A stretch of 15,590 nt of DNA from DAOMNN01 sp964404505 (GCA_964404505.1 CAYOKH010000045.1:1-15590); one strand, 5' to 3'. Counted from the stretch's first letter, positions 1-8,131 are shown. The notes: a model not told the origin generated them from the sequence alone. Made by a program: numbers and translations.

Positions 1-96
1 GGTGAGGACACGCCGTGCGGCGCCCAGCGGCGCGGCCAGCAAGGCGGCCCCGCCGCCCAGCACCAGCCGCCTGCGCAGTCTCGATCGATCGGACAT
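1..96 (-). CDS. Tat-like exported protein, N-terminal fragment
   Basis: Only the first 32 codons lie in the window; the gene runs off the left edge. Reading leftwards from the ATG at 96, the product begins MSDRSRLRRRLVLGGGAALL and continues with a small, hydrophobic, Ala/Gly/Leu-rich stretch ending APLGAA. An arginine cluster (RRR at about residues 8-10) followed by a mildly hydrophobic core and an A-x-A-like end resembles a twin-arginine (Tat) or Sec leader, so the mature part would be exported. GAGGG about seven bases upstream supports the start. The function cannot be told because the mature domain is outside the window. It is divergent from the FIST gene. Confidence 0.6.
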   Translation of the reverse strand, partial: MSDRSRLRRRLVLGGGAALLAAPLGAARRVLT

Positions 97-418
97 GGAT
101 CGCCCTCGCGGACAGGGGAACATGGACATACGACTTCGGCCGGGCCGGGGCGTTCCCCGCTTCGAGCCAACACGCACTTCCGGGCCCCGGCACGCGATTG
201 CCGATCCAGATCCGCCGCCGGTTCGCCGGCCGGGGACATGCCATGGCACGTGCCCTGACGATTGAGGGACCATTCTTCGGCGATAATGGATGAACGGAGA
301 AAACCACGAGCCCGACAGCCTCCCGGGACGGCAGGAAACGCATGCATCGCCTGCGATGCGCCAAACGTCCCGCAGGTAATGATGTCAAACCCGACAGTTC
401 AGCCCCGGAGGGACCAGG
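97..418. other. Intergenic region between divergent genes
   Basis: These 322 bases separate the start of the exported-protein gene (minus) from the FIST gene (plus), so promoters for both should lie here. I see a GATAAT hexamer at 282-287 that could be a -10 box for the FIST gene, but no convincing -35 at a normal distance. A small hairpin with a TTCG loop (GCCGG, 217-221; CCGGC, 226-230) is present. Open frames here lack ribosome sites and resemble no family I know. Confidence 0.4.
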
Positions 419-1597
419 ATGTCCGAGTTTATCTTCGTTTCCGCGCACGCCCCGGCACCCGAATGGGGGGCAGCAACGGATCGGTGCATCGCGCAGCTCG
501 AAGCCGGCATGGCGCGGCAACGGGCCGGCGCCGAGTCCGTCGACTTCACGCTGGGCTGGTGTTATCTGACCGACTATCTCGCCCCGTTCGCCGAGCAGAT
601 CCTCGGCGTGCTGCGTGATCGTCTGCCGGGGGTGACGTTGGTCGGTACGGTGGGCGTCGGGGTCATGGCAGACGGAGTCGAGTACTTCGACGAACCGGCG
701 CTGGCGTTGATGATCGCTCCGCTCCCGCGCAGCGCGTTCCGGATGTTTTCCGGAAGGCAGCCCCTGCGGGCCGACGAGGCCGGATTCACGGCGCACACGG
801 CGCTCGTTCACGCCGAGGGCAACGCACCCGATCTGCAGGAACTGGTCAAGGAGCTTTCCGATCGCACCGCCACGGGCTATCTGTTCGGCGGATTGTCTTC
901 CGCGAGGAACCGCAGCGTGCAGATCGCCGATGACGTCCTCAGCGGTGGCCTCTCCGGCGTGGCCTTCTCCGACGAAGTCGGCATCCTGTCGCGGGTCACG
1001 CAGGGGTGCCAGCCGGTCGGACCCGAGCGCACGATCACGCGTGCCGAAAACAACGTCGTCGTAGCCCTCGATCATCAGCCCGCGCTCACGTGCGCACTGC
1101 AGGACCTTGGCCTTGCCCCCGACCTCCCGGTCGAGGAGATCGCGCGCGCGCTGTCGTCCACCCTTGTGGGCCTGCGCTCCGGCGCGGAAGACCTGGCGGC
1201 CACCCCGGGACGGTTCGGTCCGGACACGCTGGTACGCCATATCGTCGGCCTGGATCCGCAGCACCGTGTTCTGGCCGTCGCCGAGGAGGTGGAGAGCGAC
1301 ATGCAGCTCGCGTTCTGCGAGCGCAATCCCGAGGCCGCAATGACCGATCTGGTGCGCATCGCCCGCGAAATCCGGGAGACGCTTCAGGGCGGCTCGATGC
1401 GTGCCGCCGGTGCCATCTACGTCAGCTGCAACGGCCGCGGCGGCCCCCATTTCGGCACACCTCATGCGGAGGCGAGTGCGATCCGCGACGTGCTCGGCGA
1501 CGTCCCTCTGGTCGGCTTCTTTGCCGGCGGCGAGATCGCCCGCGACCGGCTTTACGGCTACACCGGGGTCCTGACGGTTTTCACGACGCCCGCCTGA
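419..1597 (+). CDS. FIST domain sensory protein
   Basis: The 392-residue product matches the FIST architecture: an N-terminal FIST domain at roughly residues 30-190 and a FIST_C domain at roughly 215-370. The recognisable stretches are the glycine-rich GTVGVGVM, YLFGGLSS, the turn into FIST_C (VALDHQPAL) and the C-terminal signature AIYVSCNGRGG followed by PLVGFFAGGEIA and TGVLTVF. FIST domains are thought to bind small ligands such as amino acids and are often fused or adjacent to GGDEF, kinase or chemoreceptor modules. Here the protein stands alone with no signal peptide or membrane segment, so it should be cytoplasmic. The ATG at 419 is preceded by GGAGGGACCAGG, a strong ribosome site. It faces the minus-strand gene ending at 1704, with a hairpin between them. 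The family is certain; ligand and output are unknown. Confidence 0.93.
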   Translation: MSEFIFVSAHAPAPEWGAATDRCIAQLEAGMARQRAGAESVDFTLGWCYLTDYLAPFAEQILGVLRDRLPGVTLVGTVGVGVMADGVEYFDEPALALMIAPLPRSAFRMFSGRQPLRADEAGFTAHTALVHAEGNAPDLQELVKELSDRTATGYLFGGLSSARNRSVQIADDVLSGGLSGVAFSDEVGILSRVTQGCQPVGPERTITRAENNVVVALDHQPALTCALQDLGLAPDLPVEEIARALSSTLVGLRSGAEDLAATPGRFGPDTLVRHIVGLDPQHRVLAVAEEVESDMQLAFCERNPEAAMTDLVRIAREIRETLQGGSMRAAGAIYVSCNGRGGPHFGTPHAEASAIRDVLGDVPLVGFFAGGEIARDRLYGYTGVLTVFTTPA

Positions 1598-1678
1598 AGG
1601 GGCAGGACGCGCCCATCACACCCGCGGCAGCCCTCCCGCATGCGCGCCGACGCACGTGCAGCCGCGCGGGCTGGACTC

Positions 1679-1704
1679 GTCGGCGACCGAAGCGCATCGC
1701 CGAC
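1679..1704. terminator. Hairpin between convergent genes
   Basis: A perfect 8-bp stem (GTCGGCGA at 1679-1686, TCGCCGAC at 1697-1704) with a 10-base loop lies between the end of the FIST gene and the stop codon of the convergent membrane-protein gene, which it touches. There is no T-run on either strand, so intrinsic termination is uncertain; the position suits a two-way terminator. Confidence 0.45.
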
Positions 1705-2588
1705 TAAGTCCTCGCCTCAACCTGGGTCGCAAGCCCGCCGATGTCCTCGAACAGCGTGTCGAGTTCGCGCGCATCGACTTCGAACCCGCGCCGTATCAGA
1801 AACAGCTTTCCGTCGTAAATGTGAAGTCCGCCGCGTCCGGCCTCATAGGCCTCGAGGATGCGGCAGCGCTCCTGGTTGAGAAAGAGCCGCTCCTTGGCCT
1901 GATCGACCGGCCGTTTCGAGAATGTTGCGACGAGCCTGCCGCTGTCGCGACGCTGCGCGCTCCGTCTGCCAAGTCCGGCCCGTCCGGTAAACCGCGCCCA
2001 TGGGCCCGCAGGACGAACCTGAAGCGACCGGGGAAGCTGCGGCAGTTCGACAGCCATCCGCAGAAACGACTGACGCTGCCATGTGTTGCCCAGCCAGCGG
2101 TTGGCCGCAACCTGATCAACCATGAAGGGAAGGGCGTGAATATCGCCCCGCAACACGATCGAGCCGGGAACCGACTGCTTGACTGCAGGATTGCTCGACA
2201 GTCCGCGCCTGAGCATCTGCCGGAGATCGCCCGCGGCCTCGCCCGCGCCGCCCGCCGGCACCTCGACGAGACCCCTGCTTCGCGCGAACGCGCGCAGCAG
2301 TTCGGGTGACACGATATCGCCTCCGAACCCGAACGGCAGCGACGAGAGCAGCATGATGGCCATGTAGCCGGCGAGAAAGAGCATGACGAGCAGGGCGAAC
2401 TCGCTCGACCCGGGCTCGGCTGCCATCGCCGGCAGCGGCAGGCCCGTCAGGCATGCCAATGCCACGCACTTCGCTCGGGTGGCCTCCCGCAATGGCATCG
2501 CGGTCGCAAGCCGAGCGGGAATGCGGGACCCGATCCGGGCTCTCTCGAGATTCGTGGTGCTTGCTTGAAACGGGAAGCATCGATACAT
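1704..2588 (-). CDS. Membrane-anchored protein of unknown function
   Basis: I do not recognise this 294-residue product. Two hydrophobic stretches are visible: about residues 41-56, which resembles a signal peptide ending PAMAA, and about residues 64-84 (FALLVMLFLAGYMAIMLLSSL), a clear transmembrane helix. The remaining 200 residues are soluble and basic, ending in a compact domain with GLHIYDGKLFLIRRGFEV near the C terminus. The ATG at 2588 is chosen because GGGAGGAG lies about nine bases upstream; an in-frame ATG at 2498 would give a cleaner signal peptide but has no ribosome site. It is the last of three minus-strand genes (esterase, thioredoxin, this one), with 105 bases after the thioredoxin gene, so it may be co-transcribed. 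A role in envelope function is only a guess from the helix. Confidence 0.7.
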   Translation of the reverse strand: MYRCFPFQASTTNLERARIGSRIPARLATAMPLREATRAKCVALACLTGLPLPAMAAEPGSSEFALLVMLFLAGYMAIMLLSSLPFGFGGDIVSPELLRAFARSRGLVEVPAGGAGEAAGDLRQMLRRGLSSNPAVKQSVPGSIVLRGDIHALPFMVDQVAANRWLGNTWQRQSFLRMAVELPQLPRSLQVRPAGPWARFTGRAGLGRRSAQRRDSGRLVATFSKRPVDQAKERLFLNQERCRILEAYEAGRGGLHIYDGKLFLIRRGFEVDARELDTLFEDIGGLATQVEART

Positions 2589-2693
2589 GGGCCGCTCCTC
2601 CCATTGGCACGCGAGTTCGGCCCCGAGCACGAAACGCTCCGGTTCACGGCCCCAAGGCCGGAACATCGCCGGCCTCGTGCTCCCGCCGCGGCG

Positions 2694-3071
2694 TCACTGC
2701 GCGGGCTTTTCCTCGCGCTGGGCTTCGACGTCGGCGCGTACCTGGTCCATGTCCAGATTGCGCACGCCCTCGACGATCTGCCCCAGCGCGCTGGCCGGTA
2801 GCGCACCCGACTCGCGAAACACCATGATACGCTCGCGGATCACCGCCAGCGTCGGCACCGAGCGGATGCCGAAACCGGCCGCGAGTTCCTGCTGCGCGTC
2901 GGTGTCGATCTTGCCGAACACGATGTCCGGATTGGCCTCGGCGGCGGCCTCGAACACTGGCCCGAAGCTCTTGCACGGCCCGCACCAGGTCGCCCAGAAG
3001 TCGAGAAACACGATGGGATTCTCGGCGAGGATCTCCTCGAAGTTCTCGGTGGTGATTTCGACTGCTGCCAT
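2694..3071 (-). CDS. Thioredoxin family protein
   Basis: A 125-residue thioredoxin-fold protein. The active-site motif WCGPC is at residues 29-33 inside FLDFWATWCGPCKSF, and the cis-proline is P73 in IRSVPTL. Both define the thioredoxin dithiol-disulfide reductase family. There is no signal peptide, so it should act in the cytoplasm. The length slightly exceeds a typical thioredoxin (about 108) because of a charged C-terminal tail, after LDMDQVRADVEA, that could be a short helix. The start at 3071 is preferred because GGAG lies about six bases upstream; an in-frame ATG at 3098 has a poor site. It lies between the esterase and membrane-protein genes on the same strand. A specific partner is not evident, and it need not be the main trxA of the cell. 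Confidence 0.92.
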   Translation of the reverse strand: MAAVEITTENFEEILAENPIVFLDFWATWCGPCKSFGPVFEAAAEANPDIVFGKIDTDAQQELAAGFGIRSVPTLAVIRERIMVFRESGALPASALGQIVEGVRNLDMDQVRADVEAQREEKPAQ

Positions 3072-3100
3072 GCGGGCTCCGTCCAGGGATGAAAACATCC

Positions 3101-3130
3101 ATGCTACAGGACCCTCGCCCGCAGCGTCAG
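3101..3130 (-). promoter_or_regulatory. Possible sigma-70 promoter for thioredoxin gene
   Basis: On the minus strand CTGACG (3130-3125) and TAGCAT (3106-3101) are separated by 18 bases, each matching four of six consensus positions. The -10 box lies about 30 bases before the thioredoxin start. This is a weak match by eye. Confidence 0.25.
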
Positions 3131-3134
3131 CCCG

Positions 3135-3770
3135 CTACCTGTTCAGCCAGCCATGCCCGGTCAGCGCGTCGGCCACGCGCTGCGCGATATGTGCGTATCC
3201 GTCCGCGTTGGCGTGAATCCGGTCGGCGCGAAACTCGGCCCGCGAGAGCGCGTCCGACACCACCCCGGGGACGAGTGCGAGACCGTGTTCCCGCGCGATT
3301 CGCGCGAACATCTCGTGGTCCGAGAGCCGGCCCACCAGCGCCCCGCCCACCGACATCGCCGGAATCGCCACGATCGCCACATGCCCGGTCGCCGCGCGGC
3401 TCGCGACGACCATTGCGGCGATGTTCTGCTGCGTCGTTTCGAGCGGCACGCTGCGCAGGAAGTCGTTGCCGCCGATTGCGATGATCACCGCATCGGGGCG
3501 GTACATGTCGAGCAGGTCCGGCAGTCTGCGGTAGGCATCGGCGGACGTGTTGCCGGGCACGCCGGCATTGATCACCGACCACCCCGTGTGCCGCGCCAGC
3601 GCGTCCGGCCACGACTGTCCGCGCGGTGCCCCGGTCCCGGCGACCAGGCTGTCGCCGATTACGAGCACGGCCGCATCGCCGGCCAGCGGCGGAAACTGCG
3701 CCGGCTTCTCGCCGCTGCAGGCGCCGAGTACGACGACGACAGTCAGCACTGCGCGAGCGAAAGTGTTCAT
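3135..3770 (-). CDS. SGNH arylesterase/lysophospholipase, lipoprotein
   Basis: The 211-residue product is an SGNH-fold esterase of the TesA/arylesterase type. Block I is GDSL at residues 39-42 with nucleophile S41; the block II glycine is in NAGVPGNT (G70); block III is GGND at 100-103; block V is DRIHANADGY with D183 and H186, completing the triad. These enzymes hydrolyse short acyl or aryl esters and sometimes thioesters or lysophospholipids. The N terminus carries a hydrophobic segment and lipobox LGAC with C18, so the mature enzyme is probably a lipoprotein facing the periplasm. GAGGTG eight bases before the ATG at 3770 supports the start. It is first of a minus-strand trio with thioredoxin. 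Family and catalytic residues are clear; the natural substrate is not. Confidence 0.93.
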   Translation of the reverse strand: MNTFARAVLTVVVVLGACSGEKPAQFPPLAGDAAVLVIGDSLVAGTGAPRGQSWPDALARHTGWSVINAGVPGNTSADAYRRLPDLLDMYRPDAVIIAIGGNDFLRSVPLETTQQNIAAMVVASRAATGHVAIVAIPAMSVGGALVGRLSDHEMFARIAREHGLALVPGVVSDALSRAEFRADRIHANADGYAHIAQRVADALTGHGWLNR

Positions 3771-4087
3771 CGAAATAGCACCTCGTCTTGCCGGAACGCG
3801 TCAAGAGCGCCCGATCCTCGAGGGGCGGCTCCGGCCGTGTTGCCACATGCCGTCAGCTTTGATGCCGTCCCGTGACGATCCGGCAACTGCCTGCCCTGCG
3901 CTGCGGCTGCTCGACGCCTGTACTGCACCCGGATTGCCCCAAAAGCGGACCAACGGGCAAATGCGCAGGCGGATCGATCATTCATCGCCGCAGCCGGGGA
4001 CCCGACAATGCCCCTGCGATGAGTGCATGGGCATCCGGGAACATGCACCGCAGTTTGCACATAACTCAATTCCACCAGGACATGACC
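3771..4087. other. Divergent intergenic region
   Basis: These 317 bases lie between the esterase start (minus) and the FAD-oxidoreductase start (plus). The FAD frame is open upstream to 3872, but that extension has no ribosome site and would add about 70 residues not seen in the family, so it is treated as non-coding. No convincing promoter pair, hairpin or small gene was found. Confidence 0.4.
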
Positions 4088-5479
4088 ATGACCAAGCACT
4101 ATAGCGAGAACGTTGCCGCCTTGCGCTCGACGCTCACCGGGCGCCTTCTCCAGCCAACCGACGCGGACTACGATCAGGCCCGCCAGATCTGGAACGCGAT
4201 GATCGACCGCCGTCCCGCGCTGATCGTCCAATGCGCGAACGCGGAGGACGCCCGCCTGGGGCTGCGCTTCGCGCGCGAGCACCGGCTCGAGGTCGCCGTG
4301 CGCGGCGCCGGCCACAACATCGCGGGAAACGCGCTGTGCGATGACGGATTGATGATCGACCTGTCCGGCATGCGCGCAGTCGAGGTCGATCCCGATTCAC
4401 GCCGTGCGTGGGTACAGCCCGGAGCGACACTGGCCGATCTTGACGTCGCAACGCAGGCCCACGGCCTTGCCACGCCGGTCGGCATCAACTCCACGACCGG
4501 CATCGCGGGGCTTACGCTCGGCGGCGGCTTCGGCTGGCTTACCCGCCAGCACGGCATGACGGTGGACAACCTGCTGTCGGCCGACGTGATCACCGCGGAC
4601 GGAGCACTGCTTCGCGCCAGCGTCGATGATAACCCGGATCTCTTCTGGGGCCTGCGCGGCGGCGGCGGAAACTTCGGCATCGTCACGCAATTCGAGTTCC
4701 GGCTCCATCCGGTTGGGCCCGAAATCCACGCCGGGCTGGTCATCTACCCGCTCGAGCAAGGCGCCGAGGTGCTGCGCGCGTATCGCGACTTCGTCCGCAC
4801 TGCGCCGGAATCGCTAAGCGTGTGGGCCGTCGTGCGACACGCGCCGCCGCTACCCTTTCTGCCCGCCGCGGTGCAGGGATCCAAGGTGGTGGTTCTGGCC
4901 ATCGCCTGCACCGCGCCCGCCGAACAGTGCGACGCCCTGGTCGCGCCGTTGCTGCAATTGGGCAATCCAATCGGATCGCACATCGGCCGACAGTCCTATG
5001 CGCGGTGGCAGCAGGCGTTCGACCCGCTGCTGACACCTGGCGCGCGCAACTACTGGAAGTCTCACAACTTCAGCGCGCTTGGCGACGAAGTGCTCGATGC
5101 CATGGTCACCTTTGGCAAGCGGCTGCCCACAGCAGACTGCGAGATCTTCGTAGCCCATGTCGGGGGTGCACCCAATCGCGTGCGGCCGGACGCGACGGCA
5201 TACGCGCAGCGCGACGCGCATTTCGTGATGAACGTGCATGGTCGCTGGCATGCAGCGGATGAGGACGCGGACGGGATCGCATGGGCGCGCGACGTGTTCG
5301 CCGCCTGCGCCCCGTTCGCGTCCTCGGGCGCCTACACGAATTTCATGACAGCAGACGAAGCGGGGCGGATCGAGGCGGCCTACGGAGTCAATCATCGGCG
5401 GCTCCAGCAAGTCAAGCAGCGCTACGACCCGGACAACGTCTTCCATCTGAACCCGAACATCGTGCCGCGTGTGGCCTGA
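4088..5479 (+). CDS. BBE-type FAD-linked oxidoreductase
   Basis: A 463-residue flavoenzyme of the PCMH/berberine-bridge class. The N-terminal FAD-binding domain (about residues 35-210) contains VRGAGHNIAGNA with H76, the histidine that carries covalent FAD in this family, then TPVGINSTTGIAGLTLGGGFG and LFWGLRGGGGNFGIVT. The C-terminal BBE motif is RYDPDNVFHLNPNI. The cysteine that makes a second flavin link in some members is absent from the TPVGIN segment, so attachment is probably through one residue. Such enzymes oxidise alcohols, sugars or alkaloid-like compounds using oxygen or another acceptor. ATG 4088 is chosen because AGGA sits seven bases upstream; ATG 4082 is too close to it. No signal peptide is seen. 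The exporter gene follows after 69 bases and is probably co-transcribed. The substrate is unknown. Confidence 0.93.
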   Translation: MTKHYSENVAALRSTLTGRLLQPTDADYDQARQIWNAMIDRRPALIVQCANAEDARLGLRFAREHRLEVAVRGAGHNIAGNALCDDGLMIDLSGMRAVEVDPDSRRAWVQPGATLADLDVATQAHGLATPVGINSTTGIAGLTLGGGFGWLTRQHGMTVDNLLSADVITADGALLRASVDDNPDLFWGLRGGGGNFGIVTQFEFRLHPVGPEIHAGLVIYPLEQGAEVLRAYRDFVRTAPESLSVWAVVRHAPPLPFLPAAVQGSKVVVLAIACTAPAEQCDALVAPLLQLGNPIGSHIGRQSYARWQQAFDPLLTPGARNYWKSHNFSALGDEVLDAMVTFGKRLPTADCEIFVAHVGGAPNRVRPDATAYAQRDAHFVMNVHGRWHAADEDADGIAWARDVFAACAPFASSGAYTNFMTADEAGRIEAAYGVNHRRLQQVKQRYDPDNVFHLNPNIVPRVA

Positions 5480-5548
5480 CGCGCGCGCGACGGCAGGAAC
5501 AACCCGTGCCGGGTCGATGCAGGCATTCAATTTGATCGAGGTAGCACC

Positions 5549-6307
5549 ATGAACAGCTTTCTTCCCGAATCACCAGTCCCCCAGCTTGCGCTGCTCGCGT
5601 TGTCGAGCTCACTCAGCCCCGGGCCGAACAACCTGCTCATAGCGGCATCCGGCGCATGGTTCGGCATGCGCCGCAGCCTGCCGACCCTCGCCGGAATGTA
5701 CGCGGGTGCAGTGCTGATACTCATAGCCGCCGGCTTGGGGGTGTCAGGCGTCTTCCAGGAGTTTCCCGGCCTGCTGCGCCTGCTTCAGTTTGCCGGCGCC
5801 GGTTACCTCGCCTACCTGGCTGCGGGGCTGCTCAGGGCGACCTGGTGCATCGCCCCCGCCGTGGCCCCGCCGGGCTTCGGCCGGGCAGCCGTGCTCCAGC
5901 TCTTCAACGCGAAACTGTGGCTCATGTCGTTCTCGACGATCTCGCTATGCACCCTGCGCGGACCGGAGGGGAGTGCAGTGTCGGTGCCGCTGATCGTCTT
6001 CTTCGTGTTGATGACGGTGCCGAGCATGCTGCTCTACCTGCGGTTCGGCGTCGTACTCAGGTCGCTCGCCGCCTCAGGACGCGCCCGCACGGTGGCGAAC
6101 CGCCTTCTTGCATCCCTCACCGCGGTCTCGGCGATCCTGCTGTTGGCCCCGGTGCCGCCGGAAGCGACTACCGTCACGGCTGCAGGCATCATTGCACGCG
6201 GCGCCGAGCGGGAAACGGGCCGCGCCGAAAATTCAGTCCGAGAACGGCATGCCGGTGGCTACCATCCCGACCCCTTCACATACGGGTGTCGTACGCCGTG
6301 CGATTGA
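5549..6307 (+). CDS. LysE/RhtB family exporter
   Basis: A hydrophobic 252-residue protein with about six membrane segments and the family signature SLSPGPNNLL (around residues 22-31), plus LQLFNAKLWLMSF, which aligns with the conserved Q-x-x-N-P-K-x-W region. LysE/RhtB proteins export amino acids or related small molecules through the inner membrane. GAGG nine bases before the ATG at 5549 supports the start. The family is usually about 200-215 residues; here the last helix ends near residue 205 (SAILLLAPVP), and the remaining 45 or so residues are polar and read antisense through the end of the AraC gene. The ancestral stop may therefore have been lost. It lies behind the FAD oxidoreductase gene, so it could export that enzyme's product or an inhibitory compound. 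The cargo is not identifiable. Confidence 0.9.
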   Translation: MNSFLPESPVPQLALLALSSSLSPGPNNLLIAASGAWFGMRRSLPTLAGMYAGAVLILIAAGLGVSGVFQEFPGLLRLLQFAGAGYLAYLAAGLLRATWCIAPAVAPPGFGRAAVLQLFNAKLWLMSFSTISLCTLRGPEGSAVSVPLIVFFVLMTVPSMLLYLRFGVVLRSLAASGRARTVANRLLASLTAVSAILLLAPVPPEATTVTAAGIIARGAERETGRAENSVRERHAGGYHPDPFTYGCRTPCD

Positions 6308-7306
6308 CGTGGAGTGCCGGCGACGCCAGATCGAGGGCGGTACGCCCACCGCCCGCTTGAAGGCCCGGCTGAAGGCGGCCTCCGATTCGTAACCGGCCTC
6401 GAGCGAGATCGAGGCAAGCGTGGCGTTGCTCTGGGTGAGCAACTGCGAGGCGATCTGCATCCGCCAGTTCGTCAGATACTGCATCGGCGGCATTCCGATG
6501 AACTGCACGAAGCGTTCGTGCAGGGCGGAGCGCGACAGCCCGACACGCGCTGCAAGCAGCTCCAGCGTCCACGACTCCGTCGGGCTTTCGTGCATCAGGG
6601 AGAGCACGCGTCCGACATAACGATCGCGCAGACCGGAGAGCCAGCTGCGGTGATCTTCGGGAAGCCCGTCGAGATAACGCCGCAACAGATCGACGAACAT
6701 CATCTCGCTCATGCGTTCGAGTACCGCTTCGCCGCCGGGTCGCGTGTGACGGGATTCGGCCGCAGCAAGGTTCACGAAGTGCGCGGTCCAGTTGCCGGTG
6801 TCGAGCGCCGAGGCAGGCGCGTGAATCATCTTCGGCAAAGTCGCCAGCAAGGGATTGAAAGGGCGCCGGTCACATCCCAGAAAGCCGCACAGCAGGCTGG
6901 CCTCTCCCGTGCGGGCGCGTGCGGGAGTGACCGTAGTGGTCATCCCCATGCCCTGCTGGAGACGAAATGGCAGCTGCGGCGGGCGCCAGCCGCTCAGAAA
7001 GTCGATATCCGGCTCGGCACGCAACCCGGGCACGCTCGAAAGCACGTGCGCATCGCCATGCGGGAAGACGATCACGTCGCCTTGCCGCATCCGGATCGGT
7101 GCCTCGCCGACCACTCCGGCCCAGCATTCACCACCGACCACGACGTGGTACTCCATCAGATGCTCGGCATCGGGCATCACCGTCGGCGCCATGACGCGGG
7201 CGTCCGGCGCCTCTGTCACCCACGGTTCGGCACAGTCGACGTCGAAGAAAAGCACGCCCCTGAGACGCACACTGCGCAGCAGATCCGACAGAATGTCCTG
7301 GCTCAT
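6233..7306 (-). CDS. AraC family regulator with N-terminal cupin
   Basis: A 357-residue transcription factor. Residues about 8-190 form the cupin-type sensor seen in the AraC_binding/Cupin_6 group (EYHVVVGGECWAGV, RMRQGDVIVFPHGDAHVL). Residues about 232-330 form the AraC DNA-binding domain with two helix-turn-helix units: LELLAARVGLSRSALHERFV and LASISLEAGYESEAAFSRAF, ending in the conserved FKRAVGVPPSIWRRR. AGGAGA seven bases before the ATG at 7306 supports the start. The cupin gene on the same strand ends 30 bases upstream, so the two are likely co-transcribed. The exporter gene converges and overlaps it by 75 bases. A 27-residue tail after WRRR is unusual and lies wholly in that overlap. 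Its target may be its own operon or the exporter; the inducer is unknown. Confidence 0.93.
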   Translation of the reverse strand: MSQDILSDLLRSVRLRGVLFFDVDCAEPWVTEAPDARVMAPTVMPDAEHLMEYHVVVGGECWAGVVGEAPIRMRQGDVIVFPHGDAHVLSSVPGLRAEPDIDFLSGWRPPQLPFRLQQGMGMTTTVTPARARTGEASLLCGFLGCDRRPFNPLLATLPKMIHAPASALDTGNWTAHFVNLAAAESRHTRPGGEAVLERMSEMMFVDLLRRYLDGLPEDHRSWLSGLRDRYVGRVLSLMHESPTESWTLELLAARVGLSRSALHERFVQFIGMPPMQYLTNWRMQIASQLLTQSNATLASISLEAGYESEAAFSRAFKRAVGVPPSIWRRRHSTSIARRTTPVCEGVGMVATGMPFSD

Positions 7307-7336
7307 GCGCGTCTCCTGGCAGCGATCACGGATTCC

Positions 7337-7747
7337 TCACCGGGCAGCGTCCGATGGCGTGGTCGCTTCGGCGACATTGCCCTCGCCGGTGCGAGCGGGA
7401 AACGACACTTCCAGTACGACACATCCGATGTCCGTCCGGAATGGCCCATGAAGTTCGCCGGGGCTCCGGCTGGCGTAGTGCCCGACTTCCAGCCACATGG
7501 CGAATGCCTCGTCGTAGAGACGGCCGCTGACGATGAGCACCTCTTCGGGGTAGGGGTGGGTCTTCCCGCCAAATCGCGTCGTATCGGCGCCCGGAAGAAA
7601 GCGCGTCAATCTCGTGTACTCGCCCGTATCTTCGTCGAGGCTCAGGGTCAGCTCTTCGGCCGTCCCTTCCATGCCTTCGACCGGCGTCCAGCGATGCCGG
7701 TTTTCCGGACTCAAGGCGTTCCAGTAGGTCGCAGTAGACTTGGTCAT
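7337..7747 (-). CDS. Cupin domain protein (ChrR-like)
   Basis: A 136-residue single-domain cupin. The central region (SLDEDTGEYTRLTRFLPGAD, then THPYPEEVLIVSGRLYDE and later YASRSPGELHGPFRTDIGC) has the cupin metal-site pattern: a histidine followed by paired glutamates in HPYPEEVLIVSG, and a second-motif histidine in GELHGPF. This resembles the C-terminal cupin of ChrR-type anti-sigma factors and related ACR-type stand-alone proteins, but the zinc-binding anti-sigma half is missing. AGGGGG five bases before the ATG at 7747 gives a good start. It sits between a methyltransferase gene and the AraC gene on one strand. It could be a metal-dependent oxygenase, isomerase or sensor; the reaction cannot be read from sequence. 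Confidence 0.85.
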   Translation of the reverse strand: MTKSTATYWNALSPENRHRWTPVEGMEGTAEELTLSLDEDTGEYTRLTRFLPGADTTRFGGKTHPYPEEVLIVSGRLYDEAFAMWLEVGHYASRSPGELHGPFRTDIGCVVLEVSFPARTGEGNVAEATTPSDAAR

Positions 7748-7803
7748 GTATCCCCCTGATCCAGCAACAGCGGCGTCACCACACGATGGAGCCCAGCGGC
7801 TTG

Positions 7804-8131
7804 TCATGCGGCACTTTTCTTCGTGAGCACCCATATCATCACCGGACTCCGCTCGGCATCGAATGGAGAACGGTCGTAGCCCCCATAGAGCGCGAGGACT
7901 TCGAATCCCGCCTCGCGTGCCATCGCTTCGAACTCGTCCCTTTCGACGAACGAGAACACCATCGGCAGAAGCTGCTTCGAGTGCAATCGACCGTCACTTC
8001 CGAAGAGCTCGAAAAACTGCAGCCGCTCCACCACCGGGTCGCCACCCTGCTCGAAACCCGACACGACAAGCGTCCCATCCTGCGTCGGGAACCGTCCGAC
8101 GATGCGCAGCGCGCCGTCGACCCGCGCGCGG
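7804..8131 (-). CDS. SAM methyltransferase, C-terminal part, cut by gap
   Basis: The frame is open from the assembly gap to the stop at 7804, giving about 108 residues. The order of segments (ALRIVGRFP, then GTLVVSGFEQGG, a hydrophobic VERLQFFELF strand, VFSFVERDEFEAMAREAGFEVLALYGGYDRSPF and a final strand VMIWVLTK) is that of the C-terminal half of a class I SAM-dependent methyltransferase, including the usual 'AGFEV..LYG.YD.SPF' helix-strand segment. The SAM-binding GxGxG half lies in the 100-N gap or beyond it. The stop is 56 bases before the cupin start, so it should belong to the cupin-AraC operon. An in-frame GTG at 8064 should not be taken as the start, because the homologous region continues upstream to the gap. 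Confidence 0.75.

Noticed and set aside
262..287. Promoter TTGAGG/GATAAT for the FIST gene
   Set aside because: The spacer is only 14 bases; no better -35 was found.
3872..4087. Upstream extension of the FAD oxidoreductase
   Set aside because: No ribosome site at the upstream ATG and no family similarity in the extra 72 residues.
6314..7759. Plus-strand open frame of 481 codons
   Set aside because: It is antisense to the AraC and cupin genes, has no ribosome site and no recognisable domain; it follows from GC-rich codon bias.
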